A stretch of 64,000 bases of DNA from Actinospica robiniae DSM 44927 (GCF_000504285.1 NZ_KI632511.1:5438154-5502153), one strand, 5' to 3'; positions 1 to 8,284 are shown, counted from the stretch's first letter. Notes: generated by a model from the sequence alone, not told the origin. Program-made: numbers and translations.

Positions 1-34
1 CCTCTTCTTCCCTGAAGCTCACACAAAAACCTGG

Positions 35-63
35 GGGGCGGGCACACCGGGGTGTCCCGCCCC
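35..63 (-). terminator. Hairpin downstream of secE
   Basis: A GC-rich inverted repeat (GGGCGGG-ACACC / GGTGT-GCCCGCCC on the minus strand, one bulged base) lies between the secE stop and the window edge, where nusG is expected. It could be a partial terminator or an mRNA-stabilising hairpin between secE and nusG. No T-tract is visible. Confidence 0.4.
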
Positions 64-105
64 ACTTCTGTCTGTCTCCAGAGTAGCCGGAATCGGCAGG
101 GGTGT

Positions 106-456
106 TCAGCCGAAGACGGCGCTGACGGCGTGCGTGACACCGAAGTCGAAGGCGGCCACCAGGCCGATGATCACCGCGACGAAGACGACCACCACGCTGG
201 TGTAGGTGAACAGCTCGCTGCGGGTCGGCCACACGACCTTGCGCAGCTCAGCGATGATCTGCCGGACGAACAGGGCCGGGCTGGTGCGCTTGCGCCGCGG
301 GGAGGACGAGCCGCCGGCGGCACGACGGGCCTTGGCCCGGCGCTTGGCCGCCTTGCGCTGTGCGCGCGTCTGCTTGACGACGGCGTCCTCGATCTCCTCT
401 TCGCCGTCGGAAACGCCGTCCACTTCCTCGTCGGCGTTGCTGCGCGTCTGGCTCAC
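106..456 (-). CDS. secE: Preprotein translocase subunit SecE
   Basis: SecE is the small clamp subunit of the SecYEG channel in the cytoplasmic membrane. The 116-residue product has a long charged N-terminal region rich in Lys/Arg/Ala, usual for actinobacterial SecE. It then carries the family signature KVVWPTRSEL near residue 73 and one hydrophobic segment (about residues 84-110), which is the single essential SecE membrane span. The start is GTG with GAGG about 8 nt upstream. tRNA-Trp lies upstream on the same strand, and nusG should follow just outside the window, the standard actinobacterial order. Identification is by motif, length and context. Confidence 0.95.
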   Translation of the reverse strand: MSQTRSNADEEVDGVSDGEEEIEDAVVKQTRAQRKAAKRRAKARRAAGGSSSPRRKRTSPALFVRQIIAELRKVVWPTRSELFTYTSVVVVFVAVIIGLVAAFDFGVTHAVSAVFG

Positions 457-681
457 GTGTCTACCTCACTGCTCAGTCTCGGCACGCTCTTGGCGGTGCA
501 ACGCACAGCGTACGACGCACAACCGCGCCAGGGCTACCTCCGAGCGGAGAAGACCTGGCGCGGCTGTGAAAGTCCGCAGGGCCCGCGAGAGGTCCACTGA
601 TATGAACCTTTCGTACGCCGTGCTGTGCAGGGCCCCGGAGAGGTTCTGTGACTTGAACCCCTCCCGGGGACCGCTTGCGTG

Positions 682-754
682 CAGGGCCGGAGGGACTTGA
701 ACCCCCAACCCCCGGTTTTGGAGACCGGTGCTCTGCCAATTGAGCTACGACCCT
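682..754 (-). tRNA. trnW: tRNA-Trp (CCA)
   Basis: The 73-nt minus-strand sequence folds as a full cloverleaf. The acceptor AGGGTCG pairs with CGGCCCT, the discriminator is G73, and the anticodon loop CTCCAAA gives anticodon CCA. A 3' CCA tail is not encoded. It sits upstream of secE, as in other actinobacteria. Confidence 0.95.
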
Positions 755-816
755 AGGTGAGATCGCTCTGCACTGGCGAGCAGTCTAACGGGTTCCATGG
801 TCCGCCGTCGAATGCC

Positions 817-2319
817 TTACCCGGCCGAGGCCGCAGCGCGCCGGGGCAGGGCCCAGATCGTGGCCGAGGCGACGAGCAGAACGGCGGCTCCGATGTAGAC
901 CGCGGGGATCACGCCGTTGACGAAATGCTGCTGCGCGCTGAGCGTCGCGGTGGGGCCGTAGCCGCCCCGGGCGGCGAAGACGGCGCCCATCACGGCCACG
1001 CCGAGCACACCGCCGAACTCGCGGATGGCGTTGTTCACGCCGGAGGCGATGCCCTCCTGCTCCCGCCGCACCGAGCCGAGAACCAGGTTGGCGATCGGCG
1101 CGAAGAACAGGCCGTTGCCGATGCCGCCGAGCACCAGTCCGGGGACGAGGTGGCTGTACGGCGTGTCCACGCCCAGGGCGGAGGCGAGCCAGGCCAGGCC
1201 GGCGGCCTGGCAGAGCAGGCCGACGCCGACGAGGGTGCGGCCGCCGATCCGGTCGGACAGGGCGCCTGCGATGGGCGCGGCCAGCATCGGCACGGCCGTC
1301 CACGGCAGCGCCCGCACGCCGGAGGCCAGCGGAGAGAGCCCGTCGACGTCCTGGAAGAGCTGGATGAGGAAGAAGACCGAGCCGAACATGCCGAAGAACA
1401 TCAGCATCGAGGCCACGTTCACGAGGCTGAAGGAGCGGCCGCGGAAGAGCCGGAGCGGCAGCATCGGCTCCGGGATGCGCGCCTCCCGGGCGAGGAATCC
1501 GCCGGTCACCGCCGCGCCGAGGACGAAGCCCGCGACCACCTCGGGCCGGCTCCAGCCGATCTGCCCGCCCCGGATCAGGGCATAGACGAGGCCGAACAAA
1601 CCGAGGCTGGCCAGGCCGATCCCGGGCAGGTCGAGCTTGCGGGCCGGGCCGCGCGACTCGGCGAGCCAGAGCCTTGAGAGCGGCAGCAGCACCAGGCCGA
1701 GCGGCACGTTGATCCAGAAGATCCACTGCCAGGAGGCGGCCTCGGTCACCCCGCCGCCGATCACCGGCCCGAGCGCGACCGCCACGCCGGCCAGCGCGCC
1801 CCAGCCGCCGATGGCCAGGCCGCGCCGCTCCGGCCGGACCGCGGCGGAGAGCATGGTCAGGGTGAGCGGCACCATGATCGCGCCGCCGAGCCCCTGGATC
1901 GCGCGGGCGCCGATCAGGGTTCCGATATCCGGCGCGAGAGCCGAGCCGACCGAGCCGAGGGTGAAGACGGTCAGCCCGATGCCGAACAGCCGCTTGCGGC
2001 CGTACCGGTCGCCCAGGGTCGCGCCGCTGAGCAGGAAGACGGCGAAGGTGAGGGTGTAGGCCGAGATCGTCCACTGCAACCCGGAAAGCCCCGCGTGCAG
2101 GGACTTCTGAATGGACGGCAGGGCCGAGGTGACCACGAGGTTGTCCAGCTGCGCCATGAACATGGCGGTGCCCACGATGATGAAGGTGCGCAACGGGTGG
2201 CCGACGGTGGCGGCCTCCTGGCCGGCCTCGTGCGGTGCGGCCGGGGCCGTGGCATCGGGGGCGGGGTCGGGGCCGGCCGCGGACGTTCCCCGCGTCCCGG
2301 CCACTGTCGTCTCGGTCAT
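817..2319 (-). CDS. DHA2-type MFS efflux transporter (EmrB/QacA family)
   Basis: This 500-residue protein looks like a 14-span drug:H+ antiporter of the major facilitator superfamily. An N-terminal cytoplasmic tail of about 45 residues precedes the first span. The loop 2-3 motif is present as LGDRYGRKRLFG (about residue 103), and an antiporter-type GPVIGG stretch follows near residue 185. The C-terminal half repeats the helix pattern. The gene follows a TetR regulator on the same strand, separated by a terminator and its own promoter region. That region contains a perfect 16-bp palindrome, so expression is probably derepressed by a TetR ligand. Substrate is unknown; multidrug export is the family's usual role. 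Confidence 0.88.
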   Translation of the reverse strand: MTETTVAGTRGTSAAGPDPAPDATAPAAPHEAGQEAATVGHPLRTFIIVGTAMFMAQLDNLVVTSALPSIQKSLHAGLSGLQWTISAYTLTFAVFLLSGATLGDRYGRKRLFGIGLTVFTLGSVGSALAPDIGTLIGARAIQGLGGAIMVPLTLTMLSAAVRPERRGLAIGGWGALAGVAVALGPVIGGGVTEAASWQWIFWINVPLGLVLLPLSRLWLAESRGPARKLDLPGIGLASLGLFGLVYALIRGGQIGWSRPEVVAGFVLGAAVTGGFLAREARIPEPMLPLRLFRGRSFSLVNVASMLMFFGMFGSVFFLIQLFQDVDGLSPLASGVRALPWTAVPMLAAPIAGALSDRIGGRTLVGVGLLCQAAGLAWLASALGVDTPYSHLVPGLVLGGIGNGLFFAPIANLVLGSVRREQEGIASGVNNAIREFGGVLGVAVMGAVFAARGGYGPTATLSAQQHFVNGVIPAVYIGAAVLLVASATIWALPRRAAASAG

Positions 2320-2340
2320 GATTCCTGCACTCCCCTTGCA

Positions 2341-2356
2341 TAGTTATCGATAACTA
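2341..2356. promoter_or_regulatory. TetR-type operator upstream of the MFS gene
   Basis: TAGTTATCGATAACTA is a perfect 16-bp palindrome 22 bp upstream of the MFS start codon. A related, less symmetric copy lies upstream of the tetR gene, so the regulator probably binds both. Confidence 0.72.
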
Positions 2357-2368
2357 ACTTCGCTGGTC

Positions 2369-2399
2369 GAAAAGAAAGGCGCCCGACGACGCGGGCGCC
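2369..2399 (-). terminator. Intrinsic terminator of tetR
   Basis: Read on the minus strand, GGCGCCCG-CGTCGT-CGGGCGCC forms an 8-bp perfect stem followed by a T-rich run (TTTCTTTTC). It lies 22 bp past the tetR stop and separates it from the MFS promoter. Confidence 0.7.
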
Positions 2400-2420
2400 G
2401 AAGACGCCGAAGCTGTGAAG

Positions 2421-3032
2421 TTATGCGGTCGCGGGCCCGGCGGACGGCGGGGGCTCCGAGCCCTCCGCGGGCTCCGCCTCCTCGTCGAACCGGTCCGGCC
2501 ACAGCGCCATGATGATCGGGCGCCACTGCGGATCCCGACCGTCCGAACGCCCCGCCGCCGCGATCACGTTGCACATCATGCCCTTGGCGAAGAACACCGC
2601 GACCTCCTCGAGCGGCTCCTTGGAGATGTCCACGACCATGTTCCAGATGTCCTGCATGCACTGGCGCACGGTGCGCTGGATGTCCTCGTCCCAGCAGGCC
2701 GCGTACTGCTGCATCTGCAGCAGCAGCGAGTCCCGGTCCGTCTCCATCCGCTCGACGTACGCGTGGCCCATGGCCTCCATCGCGTCATGGCCGGTCTTGC
2801 CGCCGGCCGAGTCCCGCATCTGGCCCAGGGTGGTGCGCATGTTGAGCTCGCAGGCGGCGATGAACAGCGCCTTCTTCGTCTCGAACAGCTTGATCACGTA
2901 CGGTTGGGCCACGCCCGCCCGCTTGGCGATCTCGGCGGTCGTCGCGCCCTCGAACCCGTAACGGGCGAAGACCGGGATCGCCTCGCGGAGCACCTGCTCC
3001 TTGCGTTCCTCAGCCGACATCCGCGGACTCAT
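2421..3032 (-). CDS. TetR/AcrR family transcriptional regulator
   Basis: A 203-residue one-component repressor. The N-terminal helix-turn-helix spans about residues 7-53 (AIPVFARYGFEGATTAEIAKRAGVAQPYVIKLF split across the tetra-helical fold), and the remaining helices form the ligand and dimer domain. I chose the ATG at 3032 because AAAGGAG lies 9 nt upstream; a TTG 24 nt further upstream is also in frame. An operator-like sequence 28 bp upstream of the start matches the palindrome before the downstream MFS gene, implying autoregulation and control of the efflux pump. The ligand is unknown. Confidence 0.88.
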   Translation of the reverse strand: MSPRMSAEERKEQVLREAIPVFARYGFEGATTAEIAKRAGVAQPYVIKLFETKKALFIAACELNMRTTLGQMRDSAGGKTGHDAMEAMGHAYVERMETDRDSLLLQMQQYAACWDEDIQRTVRQCMQDIWNMVVDISKEPLEEVAVFFAKGMMCNVIAAAGRSDGRDPQWRPIIMALWPDRFDEEAEPAEGSEPPPSAGPATA

Positions 3033-3059
3033 GGGCGCGACTCCTTTCACCGACAAAGT

Positions 3060-3075
3060 TAGTGACTGATAACTA
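3060..3075. promoter_or_regulatory. TetR-type operator upstream of tetR (imperfect)
   Basis: TAGTGACTGATAACTA matches the palindrome at 2341-2356 at 13 of 16 positions. It keeps the outer TAGT/ACTA and the full right half-site, and it lies just upstream of the tetR start. Confidence 0.62.
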
Positions 3076-4143
3076 CCAAGTCAAGGGAGCCACGAAGACC
3101 GGCTCCGGCACCAGGGTCACCCCGAACCGTGCGAGCACCCCGTCGCGCACCTCGCCGGCCAGCTTGAGCAGGTCGGCGCTCGACGCGCCGCCCCGGTTGG
3201 TCAGCGCCAGGGTGTGCTTGGTCGAGAGGGTCACCGGACCGCTGCCGTAGCCCCGGCCGAACCCGGCGTGCTCGATCAGCCAGCCCGCCGAGATCTTCAC
3301 CCGGCCGTCCTCGTCCGGCCAGGTAGCCGGCGGCCGGCCGGCGCAGCGCCGCTCGAACTCGGCGTACTGATCCGGCGTCAGAACCGGGTTGGTGAAGAAG
3401 GATCCGGCGCTCCAGGTGTCGTGGTCCGCCGGGTCCAGCAGCATCCCGCGGCGGCGGCGCTGCTCCAGCACCGCGGCGCGCACCTCGGCCAGCGGCGCCT
3501 GCCCGCCGATCTCGATCCCGAGCGCCTCGGCCACGTCCTTGTACTGCACCGGCTTCGAGAGCCCGCCGAGGTCCTCGAGCTGGAAGTGCACCGAGGTCAC
3601 CACGTACCGGTCCGAGCCCTTGAACACGCTGTGCCGGTAGGAGAAGGCGCAGTCGGCGCTGTCGAGCACGGCCATCGTGTCGGCGGCGCGGTCGTACGCG
3701 TCGACCATCACCACGGTCTGATGCACGCTCTGGCCGTAGGCGCCGACGTTCTGAATGGGCGTCGCCCCGGCCAGCCCCGGAATGCCGGAGAGGCACTCGA
3801 TCCCGGCCAGGCCCTCGGCGACCGAGCGGGCCACCACCGCGTCCCACTCCTCGCCGGCCGCGACCGAGAGCAGGCCCTCGCGCAGCGAGATCCCCTTGAG
3901 CCCGACCTTGACCACCGAGCCCGCGAAGCCCTCGTCGCCGATCACCAGGTTCGAGCCGCCGCCCAGGACCAGCACGTCCTCGCCGTGCCCGTGCGCGTCC
4001 CGGATCGCGGCGATCAGCGTCTGCTCGGAATCGGCCTCGAAATAGTGCCCGGCCGGACCGCCGAGCCGGAGCGTGGTCATCTCGGCCAGGCTCACCCCGT
4101 GCCGCCAACCCCCGCCGGCCACCGCCGCGATCGTCTCGGTCAT
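3073..4143 (-). CDS. murB: UDP-N-acetylenolpyruvoylglucosamine reductase MurB
   Basis: MurB is the FAD- and NADPH-dependent enzyme that reduces UDP-GlcNAc-enolpyruvate to UDP-MurNAc in peptidoglycan precursor synthesis. The 356-residue product has the FAD-binding GGGSNLV motif (about residue 55), the IPGLAGATPIQNVGAYGQ loop, FSYRHSVFK of the type I subgroup, and the catalytic serine motif SAGSFFTNP. The ATG at 4143 overlaps the TGA of the upstream dehydratase gene (ATGA), indicating translational coupling. Longer in-frame upstream readings overlap that gene and are not needed. MurA, the preceding enzyme in the pathway, is at 41 kb. Confidence 0.95.
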   Translation of the reverse strand: MTETIAAVAGGGWRHGVSLAEMTTLRLGGPAGHYFEADSEQTLIAAIRDAHGHGEDVLVLGGGSNLVIGDEGFAGSVVKVGLKGISLREGLLSVAAGEEWDAVVARSVAEGLAGIECLSGIPGLAGATPIQNVGAYGQSVHQTVVMVDAYDRAADTMAVLDSADCAFSYRHSVFKGSDRYVVTSVHFQLEDLGGLSKPVQYKDVAEALGIEIGGQAPLAEVRAAVLEQRRRRGMLLDPADHDTWSAGSFFTNPVLTPDQYAEFERRCAGRPPATWPDEDGRVKISAGWLIEHAGFGRGYGSGPVTLSTKHTLALTNRGGASSADLLKLAGEVRDGVLARFGVTLVPEPVFVAPLTW

Positions 4144-4562
4144 GAGCGGCGCACCACCGCGGACGCCTTGCCCAGGACCTTCTGCCCGGCGCTGAGCACG
4201 GTCAGGTCCACCTGCACCCGGCGCTCGTCGAGCTCCTTGACCACCTTGCCGGTCACCTCGATCAGCGCGCCGACCCCGTCGTCGGGGACCACCACGGGCT
4301 TGGAGAAGCGCACGTAGTACTCCTCCACCGCACCCGGGTCCCCGGCCCAGTCGGTCACCACCCGGCCGGCCACCGCCATCGTGCACATGCCGTGCGCGAT
4401 CACGTCCGGCAGCCCGACCTCGAGGGCGAAGCGGCCGTTCCAGTGGATGTCGTTGAAGTCCCCGGAGGCCCCGGCGTAGCGCACCAGATCCTTGCGGGTG
4501 ATCGGGAAGCTCGCCGCCGGCAGCGCGGTGCCCACCGCGAAACGGTCCTCGGTCCCGGCCAT
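4140..4562 (-). CDS. MaoC-family dehydratase, HadB-like
   Basis: A 140-residue single hot-dog-fold protein with the hydratase 2 signature GDFNDIHW (Asp-x4-His) followed by a GLPDVIAHGMCTMAV helix. These carry the catalytic Asp and His of (R)-specific enoyl-thioester hydratases. The neighbour is a second, less complete hot-dog protein, matching the HadA/HadB pairing beside rpmG in mycobacteria, where the dimer dehydrates 3-hydroxyacyl-ACP in FAS-II. The gene overlaps both neighbours by a few bases (TGATG with hadA, ATGA with murB). The exact acyl substrate here is unknown. Confidence 0.85.
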   Translation of the reverse strand: MAGTEDRFAVGTALPAASFPITRKDLVRYAGASGDFNDIHWNGRFALEVGLPDVIAHGMCTMAVAGRVVTDWAGDPGAVEEYYVRFSKPVVVPDDGVGALIEVTGKVVKELDERRVQVDLTVLSAGQKVLGKASAVVRRS

Positions 4563-5023
4563 CAGCCCTCCTCCGCCGCGTTCTCGGCGCGCGCGACCAG
4601 CAGGGCCCGGGCCGTGCTGATCAGCTCGCCCTCCTCGGTGCTCATCTCGGTCACCAGGGTGATCATGTCGTTGCCCGCGAAGGACTTGATCGACTCGACC
4701 ACCACCGTCGCGCGCACCCGGTCGCCGGGGCGCATCGGCCGCTCGTGGGTGAAGCGCTGGTCCCCGTGCACCACCCGGGTCCAGTCCAGGCCGAGCGCCG
4801 GATCGTAGACCACCTGGTCCGCGGCCGGCATGGAGATCACGATCGGGAAGGTCGGCGGGGCGATCACGTCGGGGTAGCCCAGCTCCTTGGCCGCCTCCGG
4901 ATCCCGGTACGCCGGGTGCGGATCGCCGATCGCCTCCGCGAACTCGCGGATCTTCTCCCGGGCCACCTCGTAGGCGGGGGTGGGCGGATACGTCCGCCCC
5001 ACGAAGGACTGGTCCAACGCCAT
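4562..5023 (-). CDS. MaoC N-terminal-type dehydratase, HadA-like
   Basis: A 153-residue hot-dog protein beginning MALDQSFVGRTYPP, typical of the FAS1-type dehydratase/HadA group found next to rpmG in actinobacteria. It lacks the Asp-x4-His catalytic signature. In the mycobacterial HadAB heterodimer, HadA likewise contributes the long acyl-chain channel while HadB carries the catalytic residues. GAGGG precedes the ATG. The stop overlaps the start of the HadB-like gene, supporting a stoichiometric partner. Confidence 0.83.
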   Translation of the reverse strand: MALDQSFVGRTYPPTPAYEVAREKIREFAEAIGDPHPAYRDPEAAKELGYPDVIAPPTFPIVISMPAADQVVYDPALGLDWTRVVHGDQRFTHERPMRPGDRVRATVVVESIKSFAGNDMITLVTEMSTEEGELISTARALLVARAENAAEEG

Positions 5024-5148
5024 GGGAACCCTCTATCTGTCACATCTCAGGTGGCTTGAGCTTAGCGGCGCCGGGGTACGCCAAGGGCCGCCCGGCCCCA
5101 GGGAAGGGGCGGACGGCCCTGACGAAGAGTGAGGCTCGAGCCTGGCGA

Positions 5149-5313
5149 CTAGCGCGTCTCGCGGTGCGCCGTGTGCTTGTTGCAACGCGGGCAGTGCTTC
5201 TTCAGCTCCAGCCGGTCCGGGTCGTTGCGCCGGTTCTTCTTGGTGATGTAGTTGCGCTCCTTGCACTCGGTGCAAGCCAGCGTGATCTTGGGACGGACGT
5301 CGGTGGCTGCCAC
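5149..5313 (-). CDS. rpmG: 50S ribosomal protein L33 (zinc-binding form)
   Basis: A 54-residue ribosomal protein with two CxxC pairs (CTEC near residue 15 and CPRC near residue 42). This is the zinc-containing L33 form. I chose the GTG at 5313 because TAGGAG lies 7 nt upstream and the product then begins MAATDVRPK like its relatives. tRNA-Met and tRNA-Thr lie upstream and the HadA-like gene downstream, the standard actinobacterial order. Confidence 0.95.
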   Translation of the reverse strand: MAATDVRPKITLACTECKERNYITKKNRRNDPDRLELKKHCPRCNKHTAHRETR

Positions 5314-5455
5314 GGGAACGACTCCTACTGCCAATCGGAAGGCTGCTGCTGGGTCCGCGCCGCTTTGGGCGCAGACCGATAAACGGACCCCACGAGCTTA
5401 CCCCATACCAGCAGGGGCCTCTGACCGCTGGGAAAGCGCGGGATCGAGGGTTCGG

Positions 5456-5528
5456 TAGCGGTGACCGGACTTGAACCGGTGACACAGCGATTATGAGCCG
5501 CTTGCTCTGCCAACTGAGCTACACCGCC
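5456..5528 (-). tRNA. trnM: tRNA-Met (CAT), elongator type
   Basis: A complete 73-nt cloverleaf with acceptor GGCGGTG/CACCGCT, discriminator A, and anticodon loop CTCATAA (CAT). Position 1 is paired (G-U), unlike the mispaired C1-A72 of initiator tRNA. A lysidine-modified tRNA-Ile2 cannot be excluded from sequence alone, but the position before rpmG is usually tRNA-Met. Confidence 0.9.
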
Positions 5529-5590
5529 ATGATCGACGAAAGCCCGCCGGTCGACGCTCGTTAGAGGTCACGGGCGGGCTGCCGATCAAG

Positions 5591-5663
5591 AGCCCCTTTA
5601 CGGAATCGAACCGTAGACCTTCTCCTTACCATGGAGACGCTCTGCCGACTGAGCTAAAGGGGC
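5591..5663 (-). tRNA. trnT: tRNA-Thr (GGT)
   Basis: A 73-nt cloverleaf with acceptor GCCCCTT/AAGGGGC, discriminator T, and anticodon loop ATGGTAA giving anticodon GGT. It is the first gene of the tRNA-Thr, tRNA-Met, rpmG series. Confidence 0.95.
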
Positions 5664-5872
5664 ACCGCTCCACCCACTCGGACCCTTGCGGATCCGGGTG
5701 ACCGGCGCTGCGTGGAAAACCATACACGGCCAGCGGACCACAGTGAAATCGGGTTTCCGCCGTACGCCGCCGCAGCGCCCACCGCAGGGCGCTGAGCTGC
5801 GCAAGCGCAGGCCCGAAAGGCCCTGCCCGGCACGGCGCGCCACAGATCCGGGGCAGCGACCACCATAGGCGT

Positions 5873-7525
5873 ATGGCGCGCGAAGCGGACCAGGATTGGC
5901 TCGGCGAGAAGACCGAGGCGGAGCAGCGACTCTGGGACGCCTTCCCACACGGGCAACTGGTGGACTATCAGCCAGGCGACGAGCTCCGGGCCGAGGTGGT
6001 CGCGGCGCTCGCGCTGGGCGCGGTGGCCGCCGTACCCGGACGCACGGCCGGGGTGCGCATCCGCGGCGCGCGCATCGTCGGCGAGTTGGACCTGCGCCAC
6101 GGCGCGGTCGCCGTCCCGCTCACGATGCTCGCGTGCACCTTCACCGAACCGCTGCGGATGGAGGAGGCGGAGACCCGCTCGATCGACCTCGGCGGCAGCC
6201 GGCTGGCCGGAGTGCGGGCCACCGGCGCCTACGTACGCGGCAGCCTCAGCCTGCGCCACGCCCGGATCACCGGCGGGCGGGAGGCCGCGCTGCTGCAGAA
6301 GCTCACCGTCGAGACCGACTTCAACGCCGAGGGCCTGCACTGCGCCGGGCACCTGAGCCTGAGCGGCGCGAAGATCGGCGCGGCGCTCGTGCTCAACCGC
6401 GCCCGCGTGGAGTACGCCGGCCAGATCGGGCTGAACCTGGGCGGCGCGGTCATCGGCCGGGACGTGTACGGCAACGGCCTGCGCGTCGCCGGACAGCTGC
6501 GTATGCCGGGGCTCGGCGTCGGCGGCCTGCTGAGCCTGGTCGGCATGGTGCTGACCGACCCGCCCGAGTCCGGCCACTTCGCGAACCAGTCACTGAGCGG
6601 CGAGTCGTCGAACATCGGTGGAGACGCGTTGTTCAACGAGCTGACGGCGCCCGCCCAGATCGAGCTGAGCGGCGGCACGTTCGGCGGCAAGCTCCAGTTC
6701 AAGGCGGCGAGCCTGGCCGCGCTCGACGACTTCCCGGCGCTGAACCTCTCCGGGTCCACGGTGCGCCAGGGCCTCTACATCGGCGACGGCTTCCACGCCG
6801 ACGGCACGGTCCGGCTGACCGGAGTTCAGATCGGCGGGCATCTGGACATCTACAAGATGCGGCCGAACTCCGGCCGGATCCAGCTCTACCACGCCCACGC
6901 CGCCACCGTGCGCGACGGTACGTCGCGCCGCGGCATACCCCTCGCCGGCGGCTCGGCGAGCTGGCCGGACTGGGTCATGCTGGACGGCTTCACCTACGAC
7001 GCGTTCGACCCGTACCTGCCTCCGCAGGACCGGATCAAGCTGCTGCGGCGCCAGCCGACCTACGCGGCGCAGCCGTACGAGTTCATGGCGGCGTACTACC
7101 GCGCGCTCGGCCACGACGTGGCCGCCCGGGAGATCCTGATCGAGAAGGAGCGGGTGCGCCACCGGGACTTCCGCCGGCTCTCCCGGATCGGCAGTGTGAT
7201 ATCCGGCACAGTGCTCGGCTACGGATACCTGCCTCGACGTGCGGCGTTCCTCGCGGCCGGGATCCAGATCGCGGCCAGCGTGTTCTACGCGTTCCAGATG
7301 CCCACGGCGATCCATCCGGAAGATCGCATAACCTACGATCCGGTGCTCTACGCTGCGGACCTGTTCGTCCCGATCGTGCATTTCGGCCAGTCCGACGCGT
7401 TCCAGTCGCACGGCTTCGCCGCCTGGGTGGCCTTCGCCCTGCCGTATCTCGGCTGGGCGCTGGGGGTGGCGATCGTGGCGGGGGCCTCCCGGGCCCTGTC
7501 CAAGGGCGGCGGCGGAATAGTTTAA
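5873..7525 (+). CDS. Beta-helix-like protein with C-terminal membrane segments
   Basis: A 550-residue protein of unknown function. Residues about 50-320 consist of imperfect short repeats alternating hydrophobic and Gly/Ala/Arg positions (for example VRIRGARIVGELDL, LSLSGAKIGAALVL, LRVAGQLRMPGLGV). This pattern predicts a right-handed parallel beta helix similar to pentapeptide-repeat or polymer-forming proteins. The C-terminal 110 residues hold two or three hydrophobic segments that would anchor it in the membrane. Homologues in Streptomyces are often labelled 'membrane-associated oxidoreductase', but I see no cofactor motif supporting an enzyme. No strong ribosome binding site precedes the ATG. 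Confidence 0.75.
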   Translation: MAREADQDWLGEKTEAEQRLWDAFPHGQLVDYQPGDELRAEVVAALALGAVAAVPGRTAGVRIRGARIVGELDLRHGAVAVPLTMLACTFTEPLRMEEAETRSIDLGGSRLAGVRATGAYVRGSLSLRHARITGGREAALLQKLTVETDFNAEGLHCAGHLSLSGAKIGAALVLNRARVEYAGQIGLNLGGAVIGRDVYGNGLRVAGQLRMPGLGVGGLLSLVGMVLTDPPESGHFANQSLSGESSNIGGDALFNELTAPAQIELSGGTFGGKLQFKAASLAALDDFPALNLSGSTVRQGLYIGDGFHADGTVRLTGVQIGGHLDIYKMRPNSGRIQLYHAHAATVRDGTSRRGIPLAGGSASWPDWVMLDGFTYDAFDPYLPPQDRIKLLRRQPTYAAQPYEFMAAYYRALGHDVAAREILIEKERVRHRDFRRLSRIGSVISGTVLGYGYLPRRAAFLAAGIQIAASVFYAFQMPTAIHPEDRITYDPVLYAADLFVPIVHFGQSDAFQSHGFAAWVAFALPYLGWALGVAIVAGASRALSKGGGGIV

Positions 7526-7606
7526 GATTCAACATGGTTGCGCTCGATACACCGAGCCCACCCCCGGGCCCCGCCCGGGAACGCGCCGAACTACGGATGG
7601 ACACCC

Positions 7607-8212
7607 ATGACCGAGCTGCACGAGACCCTGGTCCTCGAGAAGACCGCGCAGGATCTGCTCTTCCGCGACGCCCGCACCGCGAACACCTTCGCCGACGAGC
7701 CGGTCAGCGAGGAGCAGGTCGCCGCGATCTACGACCTGGTCAAGTACGCCCCCACGTCGATGAACATGCAGCCGCTGCGGGTGCTGATCGTGCGCTCCGC
7801 CGAGGCCCGCGAGCGCCTGGTCGGGCACATGGCCGACGGCAACAAGGCCAAGACCCTCAGCGCCCCGCTGGTGGCCGTGCTGGCCTACGACCCCGAGTTC
7901 CACGAGCACCTGCCCACCCAGTTCCCGCACTTCGCCGGCGCCCAGGACGTGTTCAAGGGCCAGGACCACCGCTTCGGCGCGGCGACCCTCAACGCCAGCC
8001 TCCAGGTCGGCTACTTCATCCTCGGCGTGCGCGCCGCCGGCCTCGCCGCCGGCCCGATGACCGGCTTCGACGCCGAGGCCATCGACAAGGAGTTCTTCGC
8101 CGAGACCGGCTACAAGACCCTCGTCGTGGTCAACATCGGCAAGCCGGGCGAGGACGCCTGGTTCCCGCGCAGCCCGCGCCTCGAGCTCGGCCAGGTCGTC
8201 AAGACCGTCTGA
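7607..8212 (+). CDS. Nitroreductase-family protein, malonic semialdehyde reductase (RutE/HadB) type
   Basis: A 201-residue FMN-dependent nitroreductase-fold protein. The motifs NTFADEPVSEEQVAAIYDL and KYAPTSMNMQPLR are characteristic of the RutE/YdfG-like subgroup, which reduces malonic semialdehyde to 3-hydroxypropionate in pyrimidine degradation. The start at 7607 gives MTELHETLVLEKTAQDLLFRDARTANTF split at the usual family N-terminus. The gene stands alone without other rut genes, so a broader reductase role is possible. A strong terminator follows. Confidence 0.82.
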   Translation: MTELHETLVLEKTAQDLLFRDARTANTFADEPVSEEQVAAIYDLVKYAPTSMNMQPLRVLIVRSAEARERLVGHMADGNKAKTLSAPLVAVLAYDPEFHEHLPTQFPHFAGAQDVFKGQDHRFGAATLNASLQVGYFILGVRAAGLAAGPMTGFDAEAIDKEFFAETGYKTLVVVNIGKPGEDAWFPRSPRLELGQVVKTV

Positions 8213-8244
8213 GCGAGGCCGCGCCCGCCGCGGCGGGTGAGACG

Positions 8245-8284
8245 GCGTCAGGGCCGGTGCGGGTTCTCGCACCGGCCCTGACGC
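8245..8284 (+). terminator. Terminator after the RutE-like gene
   Basis: A perfect inverted repeat with 17-bp arms (GCGTCAGGGCCGGTGCG and its complement) around the loop GGTTCT. It begins 32 bp after the stop codon, with no clear T-tract. Confidence 0.75.

Noticed and set aside
757-1677. Long plus-strand reading frame of 306 codons
   Set aside because: It is the antisense shadow of the MFS gene; its product is His/Glu/Arg/Gly-rich with no domain, typical of high-GC complement frames.
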